The notes: a model not told the origin generated them from the letters alone. A stretch of 64,000 bases of DNA from Streptomyces sp. NBRC 110035 (GCF_000829695.1 NZ_BBNN01000032.1:88826-152825), one strand, 5' to 3'. Counted from the stretch's first letter, positions 9,039 to 19,003 are shown. Program-made: numbers and translations.

Positions 9039-9461
9039 ATGAGCCAGCAGAGCCTTCCGTCCGACACCGGCCCGGCGCACGCGGGCACCCTGCCCGAGTA
9101 CGCCGAGCGGGTCCTCGACGCGGCCGAGCGGATCCCGCCGGGCCGCGTCCTGACGTACGGCGACGTGGCCGAATGGCTGGAGGAGGGCGGCCCCCGGCAG
9201 GTCGGGCGCGTGATGGCGCTCTACGGGGGAGCCGTCCCGTGGTGGAGGGTCGTCCGCGCGGACGGGACGCTGCTGCCGGGCCACGAACTGCGAGCCCTCG
9301 ACCACTACCGCGCGGAGGGCACTCCCCTGAGGGAGGCGGGCCGGGCCGCCGAGCGGCACCTGCCGCGCCTCGACATGAAGCGCGCGCGGTGGGACGGCGG
9401 CGGGTCCGCGGAGGACGGCGGCCGGTTCCCGCCGTCGGACGTACCGCCGGGCGGCCTGTGA
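9039..9461 (+). CDS. Alkyltransferase-like protein (ATL), MGMT family without the active Cys
   Basis: A 140-residue protein with the DNA-binding fold of O6-alkylguanine-DNA methyltransferase: RIPPGRVLTYGDVAEWL (winged helix with the recognition region), then GRVMALYGGAVPWWRVVRADG. The normal PCHRV active-site motif reads PWWRV, so the acceptor Cys is replaced by Trp as in bacterial ATL proteins. Family knowledge: ATLs bind bulky O6-alkylguanine and hand it to nucleotide excision repair. Two ATGs are possible (9030 and 9039); the second is used. It lies just upstream of adnA in the same direction, consistent with a DNA repair neighbourhood. Confidence 0.88.
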   Translation: MSQQSLPSDTGPAHAGTLPEYAERVLDAAERIPPGRVLTYGDVAEWLEEGGPRQVGRVMALYGGAVPWWRVVRADGTLLPGHELRALDHYRAEGTPLREAGRAAERHLPRLDMKRARWDGGGSAEDGGRFPPSDVPPGGL

Positions 9462-9680
9462 CCCGTACGGGGGAAACAGGGCACCTCCGCGCCATGACGT
9501 ACGTTCGTGAGGCGGGTGACACGCGTGCCGTGTGTGCCGGGAGGGAAGAAACGGACGTTCCGCTTCCGCACTCTCCGTGGGCGCGGCGTCAACCGCACGT
9601 GTCCCTCCCGACCCCGCGGCCACCGCCCTCCACCCGCGGTGGAACGGCAACCAGCACACCCACCAGGACCGGCGAACCAC

Positions 9681-12600
9681 GTGAGCTCCTCTTTCTCCAC
9701 CAACGGCCTGTCGCACCCCAAGGTGCGACGGGGGAACCCTGGCGCTCATCGACTGGTCCGTACCCCGCCGGCCCGTACATCCCCCCCTCGGTTGGACGCC
9801 GCACAGCGTTCCGTGGTTGACCACCGGACCGGACCGATGCTCGTCCTCGCAGGTCCGGGCACCGGGAAGACGACCACACTGGTCGAGTCGGTGGCTGCGC
9901 GCATCGCCCGGGGAGGCGACCCCGAACGCATTCTCGTGCTGACGTTCAGCCGCAGGGCGGCGGTCGAGCTGCGCGACCGCATGGCCCTGCGCACAGGGGC
10001 CGCGCGCGCCCCGCGGGCGACCACGTTCCACTCGCTGTGCTACGCCCTGATCCGCGCCCACCAGGACAGCGACCTCTTCGTCGAGCCGCTGCGACTGCTG
10101 TCGGGCCCCGAGCAGGACGTCACCGTCCGTGAGCTGCTCGCCGGCCAGGTCGACCTGGAGCGCCTCGGCCTGGCGCACGTGCGCTGGCCGGACGAACTGC
10201 GCGCCTGCCTGACCACCCGCGGCTTCGCCGACGAGGTCCGCGCGGTGCTCGCCCGCAGCCGCGAGCTGGGCCTCGGCCCCGACGCCCTGGACGCCTTCGC
10301 CCGCCGCATCGGTCGCCCCGACTGGCGTGCCGCGTCCGCCTTCCTCGCCGAGTATCTCGACGTCCTCGACCTGCAGGGCGTCCTCGACTACGCCGAACTG
10401 GTCCACCGCGCGGTGCTCCTCGCCCGCCGCCCCGAGACCGCCCGGCAGCTCGCCGCACGGTACGACGCCGTGTACGTGGACGAGTACCAGGACACCGACC
10501 CGGCGCAGGTACGGCTGCTGCAGGCGCTGGCCGGCGGCGGCCGTACCCTGGTCGCCCTCGGCGACCCGGACCAGTCGGTCTACGCCTTCCGGGGCGCGGA
10601 CGTGAACGGCATCCTGGACTTCCCCGACGCGTTCCCCCGCGCGGACGGCCGCCCGGCCCCGGTCGAGGTGCTGCGCGTCGCGCGCCGCTCCGGCGCGGCC
10701 CTGCTGGCCGCCACCCGCCTGGTCACCCAGCGCATGCCGCTGCCCCGCCTGCCCGCCGAGAAGGTCCGCGCCCACCGGGAGCTCACCCCGGTACGGGACG
10801 GCGGCCGGGCCGAGGTCCACACGTACCCGACCTCCGGCACGGAGCTGGACAACATCGCCGACATCCTGCGCAGGGCCCACCTGGAGGACGGCGTCGCCTG
10901 GCGGGACATGGCCGTCCTGGTGCGGGCCGGCTCCCGCACCCTCCCCGTCGTCCGTCGCGCCCTCACCTCGGCGGGCGTCCCGGTGGACGTCGACGGCAAC
11001 GACCTTCCGCTGCGCCATGAACCGGCGGTGACGCCTCTGCTCACGGCGCTGCGAGCGGTGGCGACGGCGGAGGCGGCCGGCGGGCCGGGGGAGGAGCCGG
11101 ATGCCTCAGGACAGGAGAAGGAGCAGGCACGGGGGCAACGCTGCTGGCTCGACACCGAGACCGCGCTCACCCTGCTCGCCTCTCCTCTCGCCGGCATGGA
11201 CGCCGCCGACCTGCGCCGCCTCGGCCGGGCCCTGCGCGAGGAGGAGCGGGCCGCGGGCAACGCGCTGCCGCCGCCCTCGGACGACCTCCTCGCGCGGGCG
11301 CTGGCCGAACCCGAACGGCTGGTCGTGCACGACCCCGCGTACGCGCGCGGAGCCCAGCGGCTCGGCACGCTGCTGCGCACGGCACGCGAACGCCTGGCGA
11401 ACGGCGGCACCGCCGAGGAGGCGTTGTGGGACCTGTGGGACGGCACCCCGTGGCCGACGCGCCTGGAACGCTCCGCCCGCCGCGGCGGCGCGGCCGGACG
11501 CAACGCCGACCGGGACCTCGACGCGGTGTGCGCCCTGTTCGCGACCGCCGCCCGCGCGGAGGAACGCACCGGGGGCCGCGGCGCCCTGAACTTCCTGGAG
11601 GAGATCGACGCCGAGGACATCGCCGCCGACACCCTCACCCGCCGCGCCGTGCGCCCCGACGCCGTACGCCTGATGACCGCGCACCGGGCGAAGGGCCTGG
11701 AGTGGCGGCTCGTCGTCGTGGCCGGTGTCCAGGAAGGCCTGTGGCCCGACCTGCGCCGCCGCGGCTCCCTGCTGGAGGCCGACCGCATCGGCCGCGACGG
11801 GCTCGCCGAACCGCTCACCCCCGGCGCGCTCCTCGCCGAGGAACGCCGCCTGTTCTACGTCGCCGCCACCCGCGCGCGTGAACGGCTCGTCGTGACGGCC
11901 GTGAAGGCCCCCGCCGACGACGGCGACCAGCCCTCCCGCTTCCTGACCGAACTCGGAGTCGAGCCCAAGGACGTCACCGGGCGCCCACGCCGCCCGCTGT
12001 CCGTCGCCGCGCTCGTCGCGGAGCTGCGCGCCACCACCGTCGACCCGCGCGTCTCCGGCACCCTCAGGGAGGCCGCCGCCCGCCGGCTCGCCCGGCTCGC
12101 GGCCCTCACCGACGAGGAGGGCCGCCCCCTGGTGCCGTCCGCACACCCCTACCGCTGGTGGGGCATGTACGAGCCCACCCGGAGCAAGGTGCCGCTGCGC
12201 AGCCGCGACCAGCCCGTCGTGCTCTCCGGCAGCGCCCTCGACCAGCTCGCCAACACCTGTGCCCTGCAGTGGTTCCTCGGCCGGGAGGTGAAGGCCGACG
12301 CTCCCGCGACCGCCGCCCAGGGCTTCGGCAACGTGGTGCACGTCCTCGCCGACGAGGTGGCCTCCGGACACACCCCGGCCGACCTCGCCGTCCTCATGGA
12401 ACGGCTCGACTCCGTGTGGAACGCGCTCGCCTTCGACGCGCCGTGGAAGTCCCGGCAGGAGAAGCAGAACGCGCGCGTGGCCCTCGAACGTTTCCTGAAG
12501 TGGCACGTCATGGACCGCGCCGGCCGCACCCCGGTGGCCAGCGAGCACGACTTCGACGTCCGCCTCGAAGCAGGCGACTACGAGGTCCGCATCCGCGGCC

Positions 12601-13031
12601 AGATGGACCGCGTCGAAGCGGACGGCGAGGGACGCGCCTACGTCGTCGACTTCAAGACCGGCAAGCACGCCCCCAGCTCCGCCGAGGTGGCCCGCCACCC
12701 CCAGCTCGCCGTCTACCAGCTCGCCGTGCAGGCGGGAGCCGTCGACGAGGTCTTCGACGGCTCCCGCCCCGGGACGGGCGGCGCCGAACTGGTCCAGCTG
12801 CGCCGGCCCGCAGCCAAGCGGGACGGCGGAGAGACCCTGCCCAAGGTGCAGGCCCAGGAGCCGCTGGAGAGAGAGGGGGAGCAGGGCGAGTGGGTCGGCG
12901 ACCTGCTCGCCACGGCCGCCGGAAAGGTCCTCGACGAACGCTTCGCCCCGAGCGCGGGCCAGCACTGCACCCACTGCGCCTTCCGCGCCTCGTGCAGCGC
13001 ACGTCCCGAGGGGCGGCACGTGATCGAGTGA
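9681..13031 (+). CDS. adnA: AdnA-type UvrD helicase/RecB-like nuclease with Fe-S cluster
   Basis: Start at GTG 9681 (VSSSFSTNG), giving 1116 residues; sequence upstream in the frame is Arg/Pro-rich and not coding-like. N-terminal SF1A motor: Walker A AGPGTGKTT (57-65), Walker B YVDEYQDTDP, motif III region ALGDPDQSVYAFRGAD, motif V/VI AHRAKGLEW and ATRARERL. The C-terminal nuclease has VVDFKTGK and QLAVYQ, plus four candidate Fe-S cysteines: one in ANTCALQWFL, then C-x2-C-x5-C in HCTHCAFRASC. Family knowledge: with AdnB it forms the double-strand-break resection machine of actinobacteria. adnB follows 140 bases downstream on the same strand. Confidence 0.93.
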   Translation: MSSSFSTNGLSHPKVRRGNPGAHRLVRTPPARTSPPRLDAAQRSVVDHRTGPMLVLAGPGTGKTTTLVESVAARIARGGDPERILVLTFSRRAAVELRDRMALRTGAARAPRATTFHSLCYALIRAHQDSDLFVEPLRLLSGPEQDVTVRELLAGQVDLERLGLAHVRWPDELRACLTTRGFADEVRAVLARSRELGLGPDALDAFARRIGRPDWRAASAFLAEYLDVLDLQGVLDYAELVHRAVLLARRPETARQLAARYDAVYVDEYQDTDPAQVRLLQALAGGGRTLVALGDPDQSVYAFRGADVNGILDFPDAFPRADGRPAPVEVLRVARRSGAALLAATRLVTQRMPLPRLPAEKVRAHRELTPVRDGGRAEVHTYPTSGTELDNIADILRRAHLEDGVAWRDMAVLVRAGSRTLPVVRRALTSAGVPVDVDGNDLPLRHEPAVTPLLTALRAVATAEAAGGPGEEPDASGQEKEQARGQRCWLDTETALTLLASPLAGMDAADLRRLGRALREEERAAGNALPPPSDDLLARALAEPERLVVHDPAYARGAQRLGTLLRTARERLANGGTAEEALWDLWDGTPWPTRLERSARRGGAAGRNADRDLDAVCALFATAARAEERTGGRGALNFLEEIDAEDIAADTLTRRAVRPDAVRLMTAHRAKGLEWRLVVVAGVQEGLWPDLRRRGSLLEADRIGRDGLAEPLTPGALLAEERRLFYVAATRARERLVVTAVKAPADDGDQPSRFLTELGVEPKDVTGRPRRPLSVAALVAELRATTVDPRVSGTLREAAARRLARLAALTDEEGRPLVPSAHPYRWWGMYEPTRSKVPLRSRDQPVVLSGSALDQLANTCALQWFLGREVKADAPATAAQGFGNVVHVLADEVASGHTPADLAVLMERLDSVWNALAFDAPWKSRQEKQNARVALERFLKWHVMDRAGRTPVASEHDFDVRLEAGDYEVRIRGQMDRVEADGEGRAYVVDFKTGKHAPSSAEVARHPQLAVYQLAVQAGAVDEVFDGSRPGTGGAELVQLRRPAAKRDGGETLPKVQAQEPLEREGEQGEWVGDLLATAAGKVLDERFAPSAGQHCTHCAFRASCSARPEGRHVIE

Positions 13032-13171
13032 GCGGCCCGGTGGGGGACGTCAGGCCGACGGGGACGCCCACGACCGGCGTGACGCATCGCACCACCCGCG
13101 CCGACCTGCGGTTCTCCGGCCGACGCGGGGCGGTGCGGCCTTCTGTCGGTGGCCGCCGCTAGCCTCTGCGT

Positions 13172-16100
13172 GTGCACGCACGCATCAGCGATCCCGAGCA
13201 GCTCAAGGAGCTCCTCGGGATCCCCTTCACCCCCGAGCAGACGGCCTGCATCATCGCGCCGCCCGCTCCTCAGGTGATCGTGGCCGGAGCCGGTTCCGGC
13301 AAGACGACGGTGATGGCGGCACGCGTGGTGTGGCTGGTCGGCACCGGCCAGGTCGCCCCCGAACAGGTGCTCGGCCTCACCTTCACCAACAAGGCCGCCG
13401 GTGAACTCGCCGAACGCGTCCGCAAGGCGCTGATCAAGGCAGGCGTCACCGATCCGGACACCATCGACCCCGACAACCCGCCGGGCGAACCGGTGATCTC
13501 CACCTACCACGCCTTCGCGGGCCGCCTCCTGACCGACCACGGGCTGCGCATCGGCCTCGAACCGACCTCCAGGCTCCTCGCCGACGCCACCCGCTACCAG
13601 CTCGCCGCGCGGGTGCTGCGCGAGGCCCCCGGCCCGTACCCCGCCCTCACCCGTTCCTTCCCCGACCTGGTCGGGGACCTCCTCACCCTCGACGGCGAGC
13701 TCTCCGAGCACCTCGTGCGGCCCGAGGACCTGCGCGGCCACGACACCGAGCTGCTGCGCATCCTGGAGAACACCAAGCTCACCAACGCCGACCTGCGCAA
13801 AGTGCCCGAAGCGGCCGCCGCGCGGCGCGAACTCGCCGATCTCGTCCTGCGCTACCGGGCCGCCAAACGCGAGCGCGACCTGCTCGACTTCGGCGACCAG
13901 ATCGCCCTCTCGGCACGGCTCGGCCACATCCCCGAGGTGGGCCGCGCCCTGCGCGACGAGTTCCGCGTGGTCCTCCTCGACGAGTACCAGGACACCTCGG
14001 TCGCCCAGCGCGTCCTCCTCGCCGGCCTGTTCGGCGGCGGCACCGGCCACCCGGTGACCGCCGTGGGCGACCCCTGCCAGGCGATCTACGGCTGGCGCGG
14101 TGCCTCCGTCGCCAACCTCGACGACTTCCCCGAGCACTTCGCACGGGCCGACGGCAGCCCCGCCACCCGCCAGTCGCTCAGCGAGAACCGGCGCAGCGGC
14201 GGTCGACTGCTGGACCTCGCCAACGGTCTCGCCGCGCCCCTGCGGGCCATGCACGCGGGCGTGGAGGCACTCCGCCCGGCCCCGGGAGCCGAACGGGACG
14301 GCACCGTGCGCTGCGCCCTGCTGCACACCCACGCCGAGGAACTCGACTGGATCGCCGACTCCATCGCCCACCTCGTACGCACCGGCACGGCGCCCGGCGA
14401 GATCGCCGTCCTGTGCCGCACGGCGACCGACTTCGCCGGAATCCAGAGCGTCCTCGTCGCCCGGGACGTCCCCGTCGAGGTCGTCGGCCTGTCCGGGCTG
14501 CTCCACCTGCCCGAGATCGCCGACCTGGTCGCCGTCTGCGAGGTCCTCCAGGACCCCGGTGCCAACGCCTCGCTCGTCCGCCTGCTGACCGGCCCGCGCT
14601 GGCGCATCGGCCCGCGCGACCTCGCCCTCCTCGGCCGCCGCGCGCGCCTGATCGTGTCCCCCGCGCGCGTGGACGGCGAGGACGACCCCGACCGCCGTCT
14701 CGCCGAGGCCGTCGAGGGAACCGACCCGTCCGAGGTGATCTCGCTCGCCGACGCCCTCGACACGTTCCTGGAGACCCCGCTCGACGGCCACAGGGACGAC
14801 GACGGGCTGCCCTTCTCGCCGGACGCGCGCGTACGCTTCGCCCGGCTGGCCACCGAACTGCGCGACCTGCGCCGCTCCCTGGCCGACCCACTGATGGACA
14901 TCCTGCACCGCGTCCTGGCCGTCACCGGCCTCGAGATCGAACTGTCGGCGTCCCCGCACGCCCTGGCCGCCCGCCGCCGCGAGACCCTGTCCAACTTCCT
15001 CGACATCGCCGCCTCCTTCGCCGCCGGGGACGGCGAGGCGACCCTGCTCGCCTTCCTCGGCTTCCTGCGCACCGCCGCCCAGTACGAGAAGGGCCTCGAC
15101 AACGCGCTGCCCGGCGGCGAGAACACCGTCAAGGTGCTCACCGCGCACAAGTCCAAGGGCCTGGAGTGGGACGTCGTGGCCGTCCCCGGACTGGTCACCG
15201 GCACCTTCCCCAGCGGCCAGGGCCGCGAGAAGTGGACCGCGCAGGGCAAGGTGCTGCCGCACGGGCTGCGCGGCGACGCCGACACCCTGCCCGACGTCGG
15301 ATCCTGGGACTCCCGGGGCCTGAAGGCCTTCCACGAGGCGATGAAGGACCACCAGCACACCGAGGAGCTCCGCCTCGGCTACGTCACCTTCACCCGCCCC
15401 CGCTCGCTGCTGCTCGGCTCCGGCCACTGGTGGGGGCCCTCGCAGAAGAGACCGCGCGGGCCGTCCGCGTTCCTCCAGGCCCTCCACGACCACTGCGCCG
15501 CCGGGTACGGCGAGACCGAGGCCTGGGCCGACGAGCCCGCCGAGGACGACGAGAACCCTGCCCTGCAGCGGTCCGGCCAGGACCAGATGTGGCCCCTCCC
15601 GCTGGACGACGACGCCCTCGCCCGCCGCCGCGCCGCCGCCGACACCGTCCTGGCCCACCTCGAGAGCCTCGCCGTCCACCCCGCAGACCGCCCCCCGGCC
15701 GTACCCGCCCAGGACACGTACGACGACCCGGACTGGCCCCCGCCCCCGGACGACGAGGACGTCCCGCCCGACGACGTCGACCTCTTCGCCGACGACGTGG
15801 CCGGCGAGGCCGACGAGGACGACTGGCACTCCTGGACCGCCGACCGCCCCACCGACGGCCTCCCCTCCGCCGGCCCGCCCGCCGGCCCGCCCCTCGGCGG
15901 TCTCCCGGCCGGCCGCCGTCCCACCGTCCCGCACCAGGCGACGGCCCCGGAGCCCGCCGCGCACCACGGCACCCCTGCATCCGCTCCGCGCCCGGACCCC
16001 GCAGCCCCCGGCCCCGAGGCCCCGGACCTCCGGGCGGAGCCCGCCGCACCCCGCCTCACCCCGGAGGAGGCCCGTACCGTCGCCTCCTGGGACCGTGATC

Positions 16101-16792
16101 TCGACGCCCTCGCCGGCGAACTGCTGCGCGCCCGCGAGGGCGTCACCGACGTCCTGCTGCCCGCGTCGCTCACCGCGTCCCAACTGCTGCGGCTGGCCGC
16201 GGACCCGGACGGCTTCGCGCGGGAACTGGCCCGCCCCATGCCCCGCCCGCCGCAACCCGCCGCCCGCCGCGGCACCCGCTTCCACGCCTGGGTCGAGGCC
16301 CGCTTCGAGGAACTGACGCTGCCCCTGCTCGAACCGGACGACCTCCCCGGCAGCGAGGCCGAGATCGCCGACGAGCACGACCTCGCCGCCCTCAAGGACG
16401 CCTTCGAGCGCACCGAGTACGCCCACCGCACGCCCTACCGCGTGGAGGCCCCTTTCCAACTGGAGATCGCCGGCCGGGTCGTCCGTGGCCGCATCGACGC
16501 CGTCTACCGGCAGGACGACAGGGATCCGGGCGAAAACGGCACCGGCGCCGGGACGACGTACGAGATCGTCGACTGGAAGACCGGCCGCGACCGCACCGCC
16601 GACCCGCTCCAGCTCGCCGTCTACCGGCTCGCGTGGGCCGAGCAGCAGGGCGTCCCCCTGGAGTCGGTCACCGCCGCCTTCCTGTACGTACGCACCGGCG
16701 AGGTCGTACACCACGACGCGCTGCCGGACCGCGCGGCCGTCGAACGACTGCTCCTGGAGGAACCCTCCGCAGACACATCGGGTGACACGTAG
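13172..16792 (+). CDS. adnB: AdnB-type UvrD helicase/RecB-like nuclease
   Basis: A 1206-residue protein starting at GTG (VHARISDPEQ). Motor motifs: Walker A AGAGSGKTT (38-46), LTFTNKAAGELAER, Walker B LLDEYQDTS, AVGDPCQAIYGWRGAS, TAHKSKGLEW and VTFTRPRS. An acidic, Pro-rich linker of about 160 residues (~850-970) leads to a C-terminal nuclease with IVDWKTGRDR and QLAVYRLAW. The Fe-S cysteines of the first subunit are absent here. Family knowledge: AdnB provides the lead motor of the AdnAB heterodimer. Gene order adnA then adnB matches the mycobacterial operon. The linker looks longer than in mycobacterial AdnB from memory. Confidence 0.93.
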   Translation: MHARISDPEQLKELLGIPFTPEQTACIIAPPAPQVIVAGAGSGKTTVMAARVVWLVGTGQVAPEQVLGLTFTNKAAGELAERVRKALIKAGVTDPDTIDPDNPPGEPVISTYHAFAGRLLTDHGLRIGLEPTSRLLADATRYQLAARVLREAPGPYPALTRSFPDLVGDLLTLDGELSEHLVRPEDLRGHDTELLRILENTKLTNADLRKVPEAAAARRELADLVLRYRAAKRERDLLDFGDQIALSARLGHIPEVGRALRDEFRVVLLDEYQDTSVAQRVLLAGLFGGGTGHPVTAVGDPCQAIYGWRGASVANLDDFPEHFARADGSPATRQSLSENRRSGGRLLDLANGLAAPLRAMHAGVEALRPAPGAERDGTVRCALLHTHAEELDWIADSIAHLVRTGTAPGEIAVLCRTATDFAGIQSVLVARDVPVEVVGLSGLLHLPEIADLVAVCEVLQDPGANASLVRLLTGPRWRIGPRDLALLGRRARLIVSPARVDGEDDPDRRLAEAVEGTDPSEVISLADALDTFLETPLDGHRDDDGLPFSPDARVRFARLATELRDLRRSLADPLMDILHRVLAVTGLEIELSASPHALAARRRETLSNFLDIAASFAAGDGEATLLAFLGFLRTAAQYEKGLDNALPGGENTVKVLTAHKSKGLEWDVVAVPGLVTGTFPSGQGREKWTAQGKVLPHGLRGDADTLPDVGSWDSRGLKAFHEAMKDHQHTEELRLGYVTFTRPRSLLLGSGHWWGPSQKRPRGPSAFLQALHDHCAAGYGETEAWADEPAEDDENPALQRSGQDQMWPLPLDDDALARRRAAADTVLAHLESLAVHPADRPPAVPAQDTYDDPDWPPPPDDEDVPPDDVDLFADDVAGEADEDDWHSWTADRPTDGLPSAGPPAGPPLGGLPAGRRPTVPHQATAPEPAAHHGTPASAPRPDPAAPGPEAPDLRAEPAAPRLTPEEARTVASWDRDLDALAGELLRAREGVTDVLLPASLTASQLLRLAADPDGFARELARPMPRPPQPAARRGTRFHAWVEARFEELTLPLLEPDDLPGSEAEIADEHDLAALKDAFERTEYAHRTPYRVEAPFQLEIAGRVVRGRIDAVYRQDDRDPGENGTGAGTTYEIVDWKTGRDRTADPLQLAVYRLAWAEQQGVPLESVTAAFLYVRTGEVVHHDALPDRAAVERLLLEEPSADTSGDT

Positions 16793-16856
16793 GGTGATAC
16801 GCCCGGTGAGATACCGCACTCCGGGGACACCCCCGCGGGCCGATAGGCTCGAGGCC

Positions 16857-17708
16857 ATGAGCCAGCCCGTTGACAGTGCCGTCAGCGCCGTCCGCACGTA
16901 CGTCGAACAACACAGCGCCGCCTTCCTCGACGACCTCATCGAGGGGCTGCGCAGCCCCTCGGCGCCGGCCGGCCCCGATCACGCACCCGACGTGCGCCGC
17001 GGCGCCGACTGGCTCGCCGCCGCACTCACCGCGACCGGCTTCCCGACCACCGAGGTCTGGCCGACCCCCGGCGCCCCCGCCGTCCACGCCGAACGGCCCT
17101 CCGCCGACCCCGGGGCGCCCACCGTGCAGCCCGCCGCCCGCCAGGACGTGCAGCCCGCCGTCCGCGAGGACGGCCGGCACAGCGGCCCCTTCGAACCCGT
17201 CGTCCGGGACAGGGACAACCGGCTGCACGCCCGCGGGGCGGCCGACGACCAGGGCCAGGTGTTCCTCCACACCCTCGGCGTCCGGTCCCGCCTCGCCACG
17301 GCCGGCCGCACCGCCTCCGCAGTGCACCTGAAACCGCTGATCGAGGGCGAGGAGGAATCCGGCCCACCCCACTTCCGGTCCCTCGTCGAGCGGCACGCGG
17401 ACCGGCTCGCCGCCGACGCGGTGATCGTCTCCGACACCGGGACGCGGCCCGAGGACACCCCCACCGTGTGCACCGGCATGCGGGGCCTCGCCGAGTGCGA
17501 GATCCGGCTGCACGGCCCGGACCAGGACATCCACTCCGGTTCCTTCGGCGTCGCGGTGCCCCACTCGGCCACCTCCGTCGCCCGCCTTGCCGCCGCGCTG
17601 CACGACGAGCACGCGCGCGCGGCGGTCCCCGGCTTCCACGACGGTGTCGCCGAGCTCACCGACCGCGAACGCGAACTCCTCGCCGAACACTGGCGGCGCG
17701 TGCCCTGA
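16857..17708 (+). pseudogene. M20 dipeptidase, decayed by internal deletions
   Basis: The frame opens at ATG 16857 and gives 283 residues; M20 dipeptidases of this group are usually about 450. Recognisable pieces are TYVEQHSAAFLDDL, DVRRGADWLAA, FEPVVRD, HARGAADDQGQ, LIEGEEESG, TPTVCTGMRGLAE and GPDQDIHSGSFG. Two losses matter. The YGHHD-type metal-binding motif is missing: the protein reads APTVQPAARQDVQPA where LVYGHHD should stand before DVQPA. The region after LTDRERELLAE jumps to HWRRVP and stop, which looks like the family's authentic C-terminal end, so about 160 residues are gone in frame. The product cannot bind zinc normally and is probably inactive. Same strand as adnB, 64 bases downstream. 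Confidence 0.8.
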
Positions 17709-17869
17709 ACGCCCCGGGCCGTCCGGCCCCGGCCGCCCGCGCGGGGCACACTGGAAGCACCCCGCCGCCCCGCGCGCCGACGGGACCGGCCGCCCCCCGC
17801 CGTACGACCCGCCGACCCGACCGCCGACCGCCGATCCCATCCGTTTCACCGGGGGAGTTGGAAGCACCC

Positions 17870-18814
17870 GTGACCACCTGGACCGACCACACCGCCGACC
17901 GCCCCGTCTCGCTCACCGCCCCGAACGGCATCAACCGCGCCGCCCACCACCGGCTCGACGAAGCATGGCTCGCGGCGGCCTGGAGCCACCCCTCGACGCG
18001 CTGCTTCGTGGTCTCCGGCGGCCAGGTCCTCATCGACGAAACGGCCGACGGCCGCACCGAACTCGTCATGACGCCCTCCTTCGAGGCGCCGCTCACCGAA
18101 GCACACCGCTACTTCCTGGGCATCGACCAGGACGGCGTCAGCTACTTCGCCCTGCAGAAGGACGCCCTGCCCGGACGCATGGACGACTCCGCCCGCCCGG
18201 CCGGCCTGCGCGAGGCGGGCCTGCTCCTGTCACCCCGCGACGCGGGCCTGATGGTGCACGCGGTCGCCCTGGAGAACTGGCAGCGTCTGCACCGCTTCTG
18301 CTCCCGCTGCGGCGAGCGCACCGTCATCGCCGCGGCCGGCCACATCCGCCGCTGCCAGGCCTGCGGCGCCGAGCACTACCCGCGCACCGACCCCGCGGTG
18401 ATCATGTCCGTCGTCGACGACCAGGACCGCATCCTGCTCGGCCGCCAGGTCCACTGGCCCGAGGGCCGCTTCTCGACCCTCGCCGGCTTCGTCGAGCCGG
18501 GGGAGTCCATAGAGCAGTCGGTGCGCCGCGAGGTGCACGAGGAGGTCGGCATCAGCGTCGGCGAGGTCGAGTACGTCGCCAGCCAGCCCTGGCCGTTCCC
18601 CTCCAGCCTCATGCTGGGCTTCGTCGCCCGCGCCACCTCCACCGACATCGACGTCGACGGCGACGAGATCCACGAGGCCCGCTGGTTCTCCCGGGACGAA
18701 CTGGGCGCGGCCTTCGAATCCGGCGAGGTGCTCCCGCCCTACGGCATCTCGATCGCGGCCCGCCTGATCGAGCGCTGGTACGGCAAGCCCCTCCCGACCC
18801 GCACCGCTTTCTGA
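17870..18814 (+). CDS. nudC: NAD+ diphosphatase NudC (NADH pyrophosphatase)
   Basis: Start GTG 17870 (VTTWTDHTAD) gives 314 residues. Family knowledge: NudC hydrolyses NAD(H) and removes NAD caps from RNA 5' ends. Visible signs: a zinc ribbon with CSRC and CQAC, the Nudix box from GFVEPGESIEQSVRREVHEE to VGI (matching G-x5-E-x7-REUxEExGU), and the family-specific SQPWPFPSS motif after it. The N-terminal NUDIX-like domain is present and the length is normal. It follows the decayed dipeptidase at 161 bases; the annotated core block ends here and a scar region follows. Confidence 0.95.
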   Translation: MTTWTDHTADRPVSLTAPNGINRAAHHRLDEAWLAAAWSHPSTRCFVVSGGQVLIDETADGRTELVMTPSFEAPLTEAHRYFLGIDQDGVSYFALQKDALPGRMDDSARPAGLREAGLLLSPRDAGLMVHAVALENWQRLHRFCSRCGERTVIAAAGHIRRCQACGAEHYPRTDPAVIMSVVDDQDRILLGRQVHWPEGRFSTLAGFVEPGESIEQSVRREVHEEVGISVGEVEYVASQPWPFPSSLMLGFVARATSTDIDVDGDEIHEARWFSRDELGAAFESGEVLPPYGISIAARLIERWYGKPLPTRTAF

Positions 18815-18874
18815 CACCCGGAAGCGGGGTGGGCGCCTCCGATCAAGGACACGCCCTCGCGGCGTAAGCATCGA

Positions 18875-19003
18875 GTGTCCGACGTCACGGGGAAAGTCCA
18901 GGCCGTAGCCCGCGCGCGGCACGCCAAGGGCGAGAGCGTCACAGCCATCGCCAAGGCCCTGGGAATCTCCCGTGCCACTTTGTACCGGCACATCGGCGAA
19001 AGC
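18875..19003 (+). pseudogene. Helix-turn-helix remnant of a serine recombinase or similar
   Basis: From GTG 18875 the frame reads VSDVTGKVQAVARARHAKGE then SVTAIAKALGISRATLYRHI, a clear resolvase-type helix-turn-helix (HTH_7) as found at the C-terminus of Hin/resolvase recombinases. After about 43 residues the sequence loses similarity to anything I recognise, although the frame stays open to 19615. No catalytic serine domain lies upstream. It is best read as a fragment left by a degraded mobile element; a small stand-alone HTH protein is possible. Confidence 0.55.

Noticed and set aside
4436..9820. A 1794-codon open frame on the plus strand
   Set aside because: It lies antisense to the peptidase and large membrane protein genes, is rich in Arg, Gly and Gln, and has no family motifs; it is a by-product of high G+C.
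12713..16939. A 1408-codon open frame on the minus strand opposite adnB
   Set aside because: It mirrors adnB codon bias with no motifs; AdnB has full helicase and nuclease signatures in the other direction.
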